Of a DNA stretch of 25,065 bases, positions 1-8,724 are shown piece by piece. The stretch is taken from NCBI GenBank assembly GCA_023395755.1, contig JAEWYG010000072.1:1-25065 (forward strand). The letters are read 5' to 3'. A model generated the notes under the pieces. The model was not told the DNA's origin and did not search any database. It saw nothing but the letters and a program-made list of their open reading frames with translations. Every line of letters begins with the position of its first letter. Position 1 is the stretch's first letter. The translations under genes and the position numbers were made by a program. Source of the DNA: Actinomycetes bacterium. GTDB lineage: Bacteria > Actinomycetota > Coriobacteriia > Coriobacteriales > Eggerthellaceae.

Positions 1-859
1 CATCAAATACGTACAGCATGGCAGGGTAGTCCATGGCTGCGATTTCGGTGTAGGGCAAGTAGCCGTAGGGCAGCACTGAGGCGCCAATATAAATAAGCAG
101 GAGGCAAATAAGTCCGATGACCGTTGCTTTACCCACATCACTCTTTTTCTTGGCGCGCGAGGACATAACAGTGGCGCCTTCAACACCGATAAACGTCCAC
201 ATCATAATAATCAAGCAGTTCGTAACTTGCGTACCAATGTCGCCCAGTGCTATGGCATCTGGTCCGGCTTCGCCCATAGCAACCGCGTTGTTGTAAAGCA
301 TGCCCCAGAAATCGGCGGTGAATACATTGGCGTTAAAGAGGAAGAGCGAGAACAAAATGAATACAGCGATGGAAACCACCTTGCACACCATAACGATGGC
401 GTTTAGGAAGGATGCGCTTTCAACGCCGCGAATAACTAAAAGCGTAAGCAGCCACATGACTACCGAAGCGATAGCGATGCATGGAACGGTATTGCCTGGT
501 AAAAATGCGGGGAAGAAATAACCAAGGGTAGACATAAGCATGGTGGCGAAGGCTACATTGCCAAGCCATGCAGAAAGCCAATAGCCCCAACCTGACAGGA
601 AGCCAGCAAATGGACCAAAACCTTCTTCTGCATACTGGAAGATACCATGTAAGTCCGGGCGCTTTGCACCCAAATTAGCTAAAGAAAGCGCCAGCATCAT
701 GAAGCCAACACCTACGATACCCCAGGCGATAAGGGCTGCACCAGGAGATGCAACTCGCGCCAGCTGACCCGTAATGGCGAATACGCCCGAGCCGATGCAC
801 GAACTGATAACCATGCCGATCAGCCCGAATAGGGCGATCCCCTTCTTCTTTTCGTCCAT
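1..859 (-). CDS. arcD: APC-family basic amino-acid antiporter (arginine/ornithine type), partial
   Basis: This is an inner-membrane amino-acid transporter of the APC superfamily, and the 3' end is cut by the window edge, leaving about 286 residues. I translated it by hand from the ATG at 859. It begins MDEKKKGIALFGLIGMV and then shows the APC TM1 motif GSGVFAITG. A TM6-like WTFIGVEGA motif appears near residue 235, and there are about seven hydrophobic segments. An AAAGGGG ribosome site precedes this ATG by 7 nt; an in-frame ATG at 874 lacks a comparable site. It lies 140 nt downstream of arginine deiminase on the same strand, so arginine/ornithine exchange is the likely role. Family assignment is firm. 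The substrate is inferred from context, and a lysine or agmatine exchanger cannot be excluded. Confidence 0.85.
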   Translation of the reverse strand, partial: MDEKKKGIALFGLIGMVISSCIGSGVFAITGQLARVASPGAALIAWGIVGVGFMMLALSLANLGAKRPDLHGIFQYAEEGFGPFAGFLSGWGYWLSAWLGNVAFATMLMSTLGYFFPAFLPGNTVPCIAIASVVMWLLTLLVIRGVESASFLNAIVMVCKVVSIAVFILFSLFLFNANVFTADFWGMLYNNAVAMGEAGPDAIALGDIGTQVTNCLIIMMWTFIGVEGATVMSSRAKKKSDVGKATVIGLICLLLIYIGASVLPYGYLPYTEIAAMDYPAMLYVFD

Positions 860-938
860 CAAAACCCCTTTCATGTTAAATCAAACCTTTGATGGTGTGC
901 CGATGAACCGTGTGCCTAGGTCGGATCACCTTGAAATA

Positions 939-975
939 GAATCCGGCTCCCTTAACGTGTAAAGGGGCCGGATTC
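939..975 (-). terminator. Hairpin between arcA and the antiporter gene
   Basis: A 12-bp stem (GAATCCGGCTCC at 939-950 against GGGGCCGGATTC at 964-975, one G-T wobble) encloses a 13-nt loop. On the minus strand it follows the arcA stop by 24 nt. The following sequence is only weakly T-rich, so it may be a partial terminator or an mRNA-stabilising hairpin that sets arcA expression above that of the antiporter. Confidence 0.55.
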
Positions 976-999
976 TTGAAACCAAAATACAAATGATGC

Positions 1000-2217
1000 T
1001 TAGTCTTCACGCACCAACGGCATGCTCATGCAGCGTGGGCCACCACGACCGCGGGAGAGCTCGGCAGAAGGCATCTTGAGTACGGTGAGGCCCTTCTGTT
1101 CGAGAAGTGCGTTAGTTACGTCATTGCGCTCGTAGACCACGATGGTGCCCGGAGCAATGCAGAGCGTGTTTGAGCCATCGTTCCACTGCTCGCGCTCAGC
1201 AGCAATACGGTCGCCACCACCACAAGGGATAAGCTCTACCGGACAGCCGACATACTTCTCAAGAATTTCTTCGAGTTTGCCGTTGATCTCTTTAACCTTG
1301 ATGCCATCGCTTTCAGGCGTGATCTCAAAGACGGTCAGCGGACCCATGATGCCCGGGTGAATGGTGAACTTATCAACGTCAATCTGAGTGAACACCGTGT
1401 CGAGGTGCATCATGGCGCGGTTGTTGGGGATATTGAACGCCAAAATGGTGTCTACGGGGCTGGTAGGATCGCTAAAGATGTTTTTAGCGATAGCGTCGAT
1501 TGCGTCAGGCTCGGTGCGCTGAGAAATACCGATAGCCAGCACGTGATCGTTGATGTTAAGGATATCGCCGCCTTCAATGTGGAAGGGATTGTAGCGGCTG
1601 TAGTACTGCGGGGTGTCTGCGAAGTCGGGATGATACTTGAAGATGTATTCGGCATAGATGGTCTCGCGGTTACGCGTTACCGAATACATGCGGTTAACCG
1701 ATACGCCATTACCAATGGAGGCAAACGGATCGCGCGTGAAGTACAGGTTAGGCATAGGAGCGATAACCATCTTGGAAGATTCGCTTACCAAATCGACCAA
1801 AGAGTTCGACTTGTCGGTATGAAGCTCGGTGAGGTTAATACCCTCCATCGTCTTTTCAACCAAAGCCTTGTTGTCAGGGTAGTTCTTTTCCAGATAGTCA
1901 AAAATGATCTTCTGGTAGCGCTCGGTGTGGATGTCTCCTTCTTCGAGCCACTGCATGATGAACTGCTCGCGTAGTTCGGGATTGAGCGTAAGCACTTCGG
2001 CCATAAGGTCTTCGAGGTATACAACCTCTACGCCGTTGTCGCGCAAGATCTGGGCGAACGCATCGTGCTCTTTCTGTGCTACTTCCAGAAGCGGGATGTC
2101 GTCAAACAAAAGCTCTTCGAGCGTGTTTGGCGTCAGGTTCAGCAGCTCCTTGCCAGGCCTATGGAGCAATACCTTTTTGAGCGGCTTAATCTCGCTCGTG
2201 ACGTGAATGCCGGTCAT
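1000..2217 (-). CDS. arcA: Arginine deiminase
   Basis: This enzyme hydrolyses L-arginine to citrulline and ammonia, the first step of the cytoplasmic arginine deiminase pathway that yields ATP by way of carbamoyl phosphate. The 405-residue length is normal for the family. The guanidine-handling residues are visible: FTRDP around residue 160 (Asp163), HIEGGD around 213-218 (Glu215), MMHLD with His271 and Asp273, and the catalytic Cys396 in GGPRCMSMP near the C-terminus. AGGAGGG sits just upstream of the ATG, which fixes the start. The antiporter gene follows on the same strand. No ornithine carbamoyltransferase or carbamate kinase lies inside the window, so they must lie elsewhere or beyond the left edge. 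A membrane LuxR regulator is divergently transcribed from the shared upstream region. Confidence 0.97.
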   Translation of the reverse strand: MTGIHVTSEIKPLKKVLLHRPGKELLNLTPNTLEELLFDDIPLLEVAQKEHDAFAQILRDNGVEVVYLEDLMAEVLTLNPELREQFIMQWLEEGDIHTERYQKIIFDYLEKNYPDNKALVEKTMEGINLTELHTDKSNSLVDLVSESSKMVIAPMPNLYFTRDPFASIGNGVSVNRMYSVTRNRETIYAEYIFKYHPDFADTPQYYSRYNPFHIEGGDILNINDHVLAIGISQRTEPDAIDAIAKNIFSDPTSPVDTILAFNIPNNRAMMHLDTVFTQIDVDKFTIHPGIMGPLTVFEITPESDGIKVKEINGKLEEILEKYVGCPVELIPCGGGDRIAAEREQWNDGSNTLCIAPGTIVVYERNDVTNALLEQKGLTVLKMPSAELSRGRGGPRCMSMPLVRED

Positions 2218-2268
2218 TGCAACCCTCCTTTTTCGTAGTGCATTATGCGGATACGGTCTTCGCCAAGT

Positions 2269-2305
2269 CGTACTCAGAACGTTGTGGGGAAGCGTCCTGA
2301 GTACG
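2269..2305 (-). promoter_or_regulatory. Inverted repeat in the arcA upstream region
   Basis: Outer arms CGTACTCAG (2269-2277) and CTGAGTACG (2297-2305) are perfect 9-bp inverted copies. Inside them a further five positions can pair (ACGTT with AGCGT, one wobble). The element lies 52-88 nt upstream of the arcA start and has no following T-run, so it is more likely an operator or leader hairpin than a terminator. The rest of 2218-2558 contains no gene I can support. No convincing sigma-70 promoter was recognised there. Confidence 0.5.
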
Positions 2306-2558
2306 CTAAGCCCACCATGTGCCCGTAATACTTTGTTGAAAAGGTATAAAGGAGTGGTATCGATGGATAGATTATGGGTATACCGTTGATTTCAAGCCCG
2401 CTATACCCTCGCTAAACGCCTGATGAAAGACCTGATTGCAAAAGACCGATAGGGCATTTGGTACTCGTGCTGGTAATGATCAAACCGAAAGGGTTATATC
2501 GTGTATCATGGGAGGCGTAATTGAAGCGAAGCGCGTGGGGAGAAAGGGGTGCCTGTCT

Positions 2559-3521
2559 GTGAGCTTCGTGCTCTTTCACTTTACGATCGTAGTGCTTCTC
2601 GCCTCGGTCCTTACGTCGGCAACGTGCCTTTCAGCGTATCTCGTGTCGCATAAGCGCATGATGTTGTTTGCGTTTCTAAGCTTTTTGTTCTACTTCTTTG
2701 ACGTAGCTTGGGTATTCCAAGATTCATTTGCTTTCGCCGGCGGCACCGTCGCCTTGACGAATTCTTATGTATTGCTGAGATCACTGGCTGTCGTGGTGTC
2801 GGGTGGCGGATTTCTTGTTTCGTTTTGGCTGCTTATAACTGATTACCTAGGGGAACGTAGACGCGCGGTACTCATTATTCCTGGAGCGATATTCGTAGTA
2901 ACGAGCGTTGCTCTATTGCTGTTGCTTCCAGAGAGCGATTTGCAAAGATTTTTGTTCTACTCAATGCGCGCGGCGATGCTTCTTTGGATGCTGCTGTATC
3001 TAGCTTATCGCTACATAGGAGCCAAAGACGAAGTTGAGAAAAATCGCATGAAGAAACATCGTGCGCTCTATATATTGCTTTGGGTGTTGGGTGTAGCGAT
3101 GGTTGCCGAAGATGCTTACGGATTTCTCTTCTATGATGCAGTTTTGGAAGCGGGGATTCTGTCGTATTTCACCGAACGTAACTACGCAGAGAACGTGCTT
3201 ATGCTCTGCTGTATGTTCTATGCTTTCCGGGCCGCCTTTCGTTCGCTTGCGCTGCGTTTTGATCGTCCCCCTACCCAGAGCGACAAGCTTCAAGAAGCTA
3301 TCGATGGCGGTAGCTTGATGATGTATGGTAAGCGTCATCAGCTTTCCGAGCGCGAACAAGAGGTGCTTCAGCTGGTGTTGTTAGGCAAAGACAATCAGAA
3401 TATTGCCTCGTCTATGCATCTTGCTCCCGGAACAGTAAAGGTACATATGCACAATATTCTACAGAAAACAGCCCAGCCTAATCGGCAGGCGCTCATTCAA
3501 GATTTTTGGAAAACAACCTAA
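2559..3521 (+). CDS. Membrane-bound LuxR-type transcriptional regulator
   Basis: This predicted regulator has about seven hydrophobic segments in the first 230 residues and a C-terminal LuxR/FixJ helix-turn-helix. The HTH runs from LSEREQEVLQLVLLGK to APGTVKVHMHNILQKT, followed by the usual final helix. Such membrane-fused LuxR proteins are a well-known expanded group in Eggerthellaceae and probably sense a small molecule at the membrane. I chose the GTG at 2559 because GAAAGGGG lies 9 nt upstream. The longest open frame starts at a TTG at 2436 and an ATG exists at 2508, but both have poor ribosome sites. The product is then 320 residues. It diverges from arcA, so regulation of the arginine genes is plausible but unproven. 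Confidence 0.85.
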   Translation: MSFVLFHFTIVVLLASVLTSATCLSAYLVSHKRMMLFAFLSFLFYFFDVAWVFQDSFAFAGGTVALTNSYVLLRSLAVVVSGGGFLVSFWLLITDYLGERRRAVLIIPGAIFVVTSVALLLLLPESDLQRFLFYSMRAAMLLWMLLYLAYRYIGAKDEVEKNRMKKHRALYILLWVLGVAMVAEDAYGFLFYDAVLEAGILSYFTERNYAENVLMLCCMFYAFRAAFRSLALRFDRPPTQSDKLQEAIDGGSLMMYGKRHQLSEREQEVLQLVLLGKDNQNIASSMHLAPGTVKVHMHNILQKTAQPNRQALIQDFWKTT

Positions 3522-3549
3522 CGGCCTCCCGTTTATAAGCGGGAGGCCG
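3522..3549. terminator. Shared hairpin terminator between convergent genes
   Basis: A perfect 10-bp GC-rich stem (CGGCCTCCCG at 3522-3531, CGGGAGGCCG at 3540-3549) has an 8-nt loop. It starts at the stop codon of the LuxR gene and lies 11 nt past the convergent flavoprotein gene. The minus-strand side continues into TTAGGTTGTTTT, so it terminates best for the flavoprotein transcript. Confidence 0.8.
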
Positions 3550-3560
3550 AAAAAGGTGCT

Positions 3561-5303
3561 CTATGCTTCAGCTGCGGCACACTTGCCGGCTAAGCGTCCG
3601 AATGAAAGTGCGGTTGCTAGGCTAATACCTGCTACAACTACGGGGTAATCCACCAAAAGGCGACGACCCATTGTGTTTCCTGCTACGAATAGTCCGGGAA
3701 TAGGATCGTTTGTGCCGTTTTTTGTTACGTGCAGGTTGCGGTCGCATTCCAGGCCACCGAACATAACGAGCATGCCTGCACTACCAAACGCGAAGGCATA
3801 AAACGGTGGGTTTTCTACGGGGAACATACGCTTAGCGGTTTTGCCGAAATCTTCATCAAGACCCTGGTGGCATAACTCGTTGTAACGGGCGATTTCAGTT
3901 TTCATGGTATCGAGCGATAGGCCTGTCTTCTGAGCTAATTCTTCGAGAGTGTTGGCCTTAATGGTGGTGCCGGCCTCGACGCTGGCTTCCACCATGGCGT
4001 TAGTGATGTAGCCCAGGCCAAAGCCAGACAGTACGGTCTCGTACTCCGCTACCTTGTCATCGGGGACGAAATGGTTGGTGTAGCCATGGCCGTCGGGCAT
4101 CTTGTCAATTTGCTCAGGCCACTTACTATCGAAGATCTGCCAAGCTTTTACTCCCTTTTCTGCGAGCTTTTCATCTTTAGCGACGGGTTGACGTGTATGT
4201 TCGGCAGCGATGTTTTGTCCAGGTATATCCTCGTTCATGAATCGCTTGCCTTCCATGTTCAGCTGTAGGTAGCTGTCCACGCCGAGGGGGCCTCCCATAT
4301 GATGCGTCATAGACGCATGGGGACCAAGCTCCATCCAGCCTCCGGCCCAAATGCCCATTAGCTGCCCGCGCCCGTCATCGACACCGCCGTGAAACTCTTC
4401 GGTCCATGGAGCGTAGTAATGACGCATTTCGGGGTTTGCGCCGTAATCGCCGCAACAGAGTATCGTGCACGTGGCGTTTACTTGCAGGTAGCCATCTTTC
4501 GTCTTGGCGTAGGCACCTTTCACGGCTCCATCCTCTACGATGAGCTGTTCACCTTCAGCCTCATAGATGAGCTCTGCGCCACCTTTCAGAGCATCATTGA
4601 AGGCGGCTTGGCAGGCCCATTGCATATTAGGATTCGTGGTAATGGTGCCGTGGAAATAAGGGTAGACTTCTTCTTTGTAGTTATAGCCTTCGAGTGCGGG
4701 AAAGCATTTCGGACGGATGTAGTTTGGCTTGTCGGTTTGACGATTGGCTGCAGTGGACTTTAATACCTCGTAATCGGCGTTTTCAATGAACCAGTCGAAA
4801 TCTTCGCCAGAGTGGTCGTACCAATAGTTGAGCATCCATGTGTCGGCTCGACCACCGGTTTCCTTAACGAATTCATTGAAGATATCTTCCTTGGGAGCCC
4901 ACTCAATACCTAAATCTTTCTGGATTTTTGAGCCCACTACGCCGAAGTCTCCGGCCATAGAAATAACGGTATAGCTGTCTTGAGGTTGTTTTTCTAGCAC
5001 AATAACCTTTTTGCCCGCTTCGGCAGCTTTTTTGGCTGCGGCGGTGCCGGCCAAGCCCATGCCAATAATAAGCACGTCGCAATCCTTGGTTTCTTTGATG
5101 TTGGTTGGTATGGCTGGTGGTGTTAGGAAGTCGGGCGTGAACTTTGTTGATGCTCCGCTAGCAGAAGACGCGCCTGCCTGTGTGCCTTCTGCGGTACCCT
5201 TTGCCTGTGGCGCACATCCAGCTAGTCCGACTGTTGCGGCAGCAGCAGCCGCGGTTGCCCCAAACCCAAGAAAAGCTCGACGACTCAATCCTTTTTCTCC
5301 CAT
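3561..5303 (-). CDS. Tat-exported FAD-dependent fumarate-reductase-like oxidoreductase
   Basis: This is a 580-residue flavoprotein of the fumarate reductase/succinate dehydrogenase flavoprotein family. The N-terminus has a Tat motif (SRRAFLGFG, residues 7-15), a hydrophobic stretch and LAGC ending at Cys30, so it may be an exported lipoprotein. The FAD-binding motif GMGLAG is at residues 81-86 with an acidic residue at 104. GKRFMNED near 352-359 matches the region holding the catalytic arginine of the family. The C-terminus carries GLFVAGNTMG, the usual second FAD-contact segment. No haem CXXCH motif, FMN-binding domain or cytochrome gene is visible, so the electron donor is unknown. The substrate could be fumarate or another unsaturated acid. 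AGGAGAGG precedes the ATG. A membrane LuxR gene is divergent, a common pairing in this family of bacteria. Confidence 0.9.
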   Translation of the reverse strand: MGEKGLSRRAFLGFGATAAAAAATVGLAGCAPQAKGTAEGTQAGASSASGASTKFTPDFLTPPAIPTNIKETKDCDVLIIGMGLAGTAAAKKAAEAGKKVIVLEKQPQDSYTVISMAGDFGVVGSKIQKDLGIEWAPKEDIFNEFVKETGGRADTWMLNYWYDHSGEDFDWFIENADYEVLKSTAANRQTDKPNYIRPKCFPALEGYNYKEEVYPYFHGTITTNPNMQWACQAAFNDALKGGAELIYEAEGEQLIVEDGAVKGAYAKTKDGYLQVNATCTILCCGDYGANPEMRHYYAPWTEEFHGGVDDGRGQLMGIWAGGWMELGPHASMTHHMGGPLGVDSYLQLNMEGKRFMNEDIPGQNIAAEHTRQPVAKDEKLAEKGVKAWQIFDSKWPEQIDKMPDGHGYTNHFVPDDKVAEYETVLSGFGLGYITNAMVEASVEAGTTIKANTLEELAQKTGLSLDTMKTEIARYNELCHQGLDEDFGKTAKRMFPVENPPFYAFAFGSAGMLVMFGGLECDRNLHVTKNGTNDPIPGLFVAGNTMGRRLLVDYPVVVAGISLATALSFGRLAGKCAAAEA

Positions 5304-5566
5304 GAGACCTCTCCTTTATCTCCTTGCAGTGATTGTCCTTGCTGTTTGGCAGGTGTAGTCTACTCCTGCTGCACGCTGTCGTCTTTCGATAAACTGCGCG
5401 ATACGGTGCAAACACGCAAACGGACATTTTTAGCGAGGGCTACTTCTTTATCGTAAGTCCTCCCTGCGAGACGACACCATACGTTAGAGGGCGTACAATT
5501 GCGACACCCGATTGCGGGTAGTTTTCACAGTTTTGCCCGATGAGAGGCCTACCTGTAAAGGGTGGG

Positions 5567-5594
5567 TTGACCTTTTTGTTGCAATAATTAAAGT
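5567..5594 (+). promoter_or_regulatory. Possible sigma-70 promoter for the second LuxR gene
   Basis: TTGACC (5567-5572) and TAAAGT (5589-5594) are separated by 16 nt and lie upstream of the start at 5681. The match is moderate. The remainder of the 5304-5680 gap holds no gene I can support; a small ACCCG/CGGGT inverted repeat near 5505-5520 is the only other structure noticed. Confidence 0.4.
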
Positions 5595-5680
5595 CTTAAT
5601 CGATTTGAGTCAGAAGGGCGGGTGACGAAAGCGAGGGGATGGGATACACTGCACCCGAAGGGAAGCGAGGGCAAGATAAA

Positions 5681-7140
5681 ATGGATCGCTTGAGGGAATT
5701 ACTTAGGGGTATGCGTACGCGAGATGTCGCGTTCATGAGTGGCTATGCACTGTATTTGGTGTTCGGCTATATGTCATTTGAGTCGCCCACGGTACTGACA
5801 TCGCTTGGCCAAGTAGGCTCATTCGTGCAGTCGCTGTTCTTGGTTGCGGTTATCTTTGCGCGTCTGTTGGTATATGGGACTATGATTGCTTTTGCCCGTC
5901 GAGCTGCGAGTCGTGTTTCGTCGCTTCTTGCTGTCGTGGTGTGTGGGGGAGTGGCGGCTACCGGTTTTGTAATCACACGAATGGCGTTTCAGTTTGCCGA
6001 GTTTGTACCGCTGCCCGATTTGGTGCCATGGCTTGTGTTTGGCGGGTTGTTCTTTGGGGCGGGTGATGCGCTTATTAATTTATTGTGGGCGCGCTTCTGT
6101 GGTACGTTTGACTTGCGTCGCGTTTATTTGTTTGTGCTTTTGAGTAACGTTGTGAGTCTTGCAGTGTATTTCCTTGTGACGACGCTGCCCCCGGATATCA
6201 TGCTGCCGGCGGGTGCGGTGCTGTTTTTGCATCAGTGCTATTTTGTAAAAAATGCCTCGATACGCGTGCCCCTATCGCTGAAGAGTACTCTGTCCCCGTG
6301 TTTAAAGGCGCACTTTCAACGTTGTGGCGGCCAATACTAGGTACGGCTATTTTGTCGTTCATGAGTGGCCTTATGCTGCAAGTTACAACGCGACAAGACA
6401 TTCCTCTCTCGACGTTTCAGCAAACATCGCTCGTCACGCAGGCAGTAGTGGTTGGGGCTTTGCTGTTGTCTGCGTTGTTCGTGAAGAATCGGCCAAGTTT
6501 GGGTTCGGTGTACAAGGTTGCACTGCCTCTTTCGGCGGCAGGTTTTTTGCTGCTACCGCTTATTTGGAACGGCGTGGGCGGTTTGGCGAATGCATGTGCT
6601 CAGTTGGGGACGTTGGTAGCTGGCATTATCTTGTGGTGCATGCTTGCAAACGCAGTGCACGACACAAAGCTTCCCGCTGCGTTACTGTTTTCTTGCTCTC
6701 TTATGTGTACAAGTGCGGCGCAGTTAACGGGCACGCTTGTAGGTTTTTTGCACGCCGATACCATTGGACAAGGCGATTTAGAGCTTACGGCAGTGGCTCT
6801 TGTGGCGGTGTATTTGGTGGCCATGGTGTCGATGTTCCTCTTTAAGGATAAGAATTTACAGGGAGTTGACGCAGTTACTGATGTCTCGGCCATTCCGGTA
6901 GCCGAGCGCCTTGGAGATGCTCTTGAAGTGAGATGCGGCGTGTTGGCGCAGACTTACGGATTTACGCCGCGCGAAGCCGAGATTCTTGTGTATTTGGGTC
7001 AAGGTCGAACGGCGCGTGCTGTTTCCGAGAAGCTGGTTGTGTCTGAAAACACGGTGAAGTATCACATCAAATCTATTTATCAAAAGCTCGATGTACATAC
7101 TCGCGATGAGGTAATCGACCTCATCGAGCGCGTCGAATAG
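5681..7140 (+). CDS. Membrane-bound LuxR-type regulator split by a -1 frameshift
   Basis: Two overlapping frames together encode one protein. The first (5681-6340) gives the N-terminal membrane half beginning MDRLRELLRGMRTRDVAFM. The second (usable from about 6253 to 7140) gives further membrane segments and a LuxR helix-turn-helix (FTPREAEILVYLGQG, then SENTVKYHIKSIYQKLDVH). Joining them by a -1 shift at A6 (6247-6252) gives about 486 residues, a normal size for these 12-segment membrane LuxR proteins. Without the shift, a 219-residue product lacking the DNA-binding domain results. I chose the ATG at 5681 because GCGAGGG lies about 9 nt upstream; the ATG at 5639 has its SD-like sequence too close. 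It diverges from the exported flavoprotein and may regulate it. The break could be programmed, a mutation, or a sequencing error. Confidence 0.8.
6247..6253 (+). other. A AAA AAT slippery heptamer at the frameshift
   Basis: In the upstream frame the codons read GTA AAA AAT, so the heptamer fits the X XXY YYZ form used for -1 slippage. Slipping one base back continues exactly into TGC CTC GAT of the downstream frame. A weak 5-bp stem (CGATA 6258-6262, TATCG 6273-6277) follows after four bases. A lost A in the run (7 to 6) would give the same picture. Confidence 0.5.
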
Positions 7141-7273
7141 TGTGTTAGGGTTCATTCTCTAAGGGGCATGGCTGCTCGTTTTATAGTGCCCACCAATAGC
7201 TGACGGTCGTTGTGCGGGCGGTATGTTTACTGCTACATGGGTGCAAATCGCCGAGCATGTTCATCCTTCGGCC

Positions 7274-7303
7274 AGCTCAAGCGTATACGCTGGGGCTTTA
7301 TTC
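7274..7303 (+). terminator. Probable terminator after the LuxR gene
   Basis: AGCTCAAGCG (7274-7283) pairs with CGCTGGGGCT (7288-7297) at nine of ten positions around a TATA loop, and TTTATT follows. It lies about 130 nt past the LuxR stop. The rest of 7141-7448 shows no gene or recognised riboswitch. Confidence 0.55.
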
Positions 7304-7448
7304 TGCTAAAGTAGTTAAATCTGTCCGGTTTACTATGGGGTAAGCCACCATTGCCTTGAGCATGTGCTTGAAAATGGGGGGCGGCAGAGGGGATTTCGGG
7401 AGATGGCGCGAAAAGCGTTTCTCTTTGAGAAAATAGAAAGGAGATGAC

Positions 7449-8699
7449 ATGAGCAGCACTATTGTTCAAAAGTTCAAGAATATCGGACCCGGAGCGCTGG
7501 TGGCGGCTGGTTTTATCGGACCCGGCACGGTTACTACCTGTACGGTTTCCGGTGCTAGCTACGGCTATACCATGCTGTGGGCTCTGCTGTTCGCCACGGT
7601 AGCTACTATTATCTTTCAGGAGATGGCAGCGCGTGTGGGCATTGTTTCAGGCAAGGGCCTGGGTGAAAACATTCGCGATCGTATTCCCAACAAAACGCTC
7701 AAGTGGATTGCAATCGTAATTGTTATCATCGCCATTTTCGTAGGCAATGTAGCCTACGAAACAGGCAATATCACGGGTGGTATCCTGGGTATACAAGCGT
7801 TCTTTCCCGATGCTTCTATGATTCCTATTGTTGTGGTATTAGGTCTTTTGGCGTTTGCGGCTTTGTGGATTGGCTCTTACAAAGTAGTCGAGATTGTGCT
7901 TACGGCTATTGTTGTGTTCATGGGCGTAGTTTTCTTGGTAACGGCATTTGCGTCGAGCCCGGACTGGGGCGCTGTGGCTACGGGTTTGTTCGTGCCGACC
8001 TTGCCCGAGGAAGGTTCGAAGGGTATTCTTACCGCGGTGGGTCTTATTGGTACCACCATCGTACCGTACAACCTATTCTTGCATGCCTCTGGCGCTTCCG
8101 AGCGCTTTAAAGACCCAGCTCAGGTATCTGACACCCGCTTTGATACGGTGCTTTCCATTGGTCTAGGTGGCATAATCTCTATGGCTATTCTCGTGTGTGC
8201 TGCTGCTAACATCTTTGGCACAGGCGTTACCGTGACGAACGGCAAAGATATGGCTATTGCCCTTCAGCCGCTTTTGGGTTCGTGGGCCACATGGATGATT
8301 GGGCTGGGGCTTTTGGCTGCCGGATTCTCCAGCGCTATTACGGCATCGCTGTCGGCCGCCTATGCGGTGAATGGCGTATTGGGCTGGAAGAAGACGTTGA
8401 AGGATTTGCCGTTCAAGGCAATCTGGATTGTTGTATTGGTGGCCGGCTGCCTTATGGCTATCTTGTTGGGTAAAAGCCCGACGGAGCTTATCCTCGTGGC
8501 GCAGGCAGCAAACGCTATCTTGTTGCCCATCATGGCATTCTTCGTGCTGTATTGCGCTAATGGCAAAGATCTGGGGAAGTGGAAAAACCACCTCTTTGCG
8601 AACATTGCGGGTGTGGTAATTATTGTGATAACTCTGTTTATGTGTTGGCGTAATATGTCAAGTTTTATTGCGTCGCTACAAACTCTCATTGGCGGGTAA
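7449..8699 (+). CDS. Nramp-family divalent metal transporter with atypical metal site
   Basis: This is a 416-residue polytopic membrane protein of the Nramp/SLC11 family, with about eleven hydrophobic segments, the usual number. The TM1 signature, normally DPGN, reads GPGT at residues 24-27 (FIGPGTVTT). The TM6 signature, normally MPH, reads VPY at 205-207 (IVPYNLFLHAS). The aspartate, asparagine and methionine that bind Mn2+ or Fe2+ in classical members are therefore absent. This fits the Nramp-related branch that includes a magnesium transporter described from Eggerthella lenta, but membership is my inference. AAAGGAG precedes the ATG by a good distance. It stands alone between two terminators, with no regulator recognisably attached. 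Mg2+ import is the best guess, and another hydrated divalent ion is possible. Confidence 0.9.
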   Translation: MSSTIVQKFKNIGPGALVAAGFIGPGTVTTCTVSGASYGYTMLWALLFATVATIIFQEMAARVGIVSGKGLGENIRDRIPNKTLKWIAIVIVIIAIFVGNVAYETGNITGGILGIQAFFPDASMIPIVVVLGLLAFAALWIGSYKVVEIVLTAIVVFMGVVFLVTAFASSPDWGAVATGLFVPTLPEEGSKGILTAVGLIGTTIVPYNLFLHASGASERFKDPAQVSDTRFDTVLSIGLGGIISMAILVCAAANIFGTGVTVTNGKDMAIALQPLLGSWATWMIGLGLLAAGFSSAITASLSAAYAVNGVLGWKKTLKDLPFKAIWIVVLVAGCLMAILLGKSPTELILVAQAANAILLPIMAFFVLYCANGKDLGKWKNHLFANIAGVVIIVITLFMCWRNMSSFIASLQTLIGG

Positions 8700-8724
8700 A
8701 AAGTTGGTTTCGGCCTCGCTACGT

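Noticed and set aside
1357..1974. Long plus-strand open frame of 205 codons
   Set aside because: It lies wholly opposite arcA, has no ribosome site, and shows no protein family pattern.
2207..2389. Small open frame of 60 codons upstream of the LuxR gene
   Set aside because: It runs through the arcA promoter region and ribosome site and shows no credible protein sequence.
2391..2400. TTGATTTCAA as an FNR box
   Set aside because: The arms are only four bases apart by two, not the TTGAT-N4-ATCAA form.
7141..7448. Possible metal riboswitch upstream of the Nramp-type gene
   Set aside because: No M-box or Mn-riboswitch conserved core was recognised; only a terminator-like hairpin is supported.
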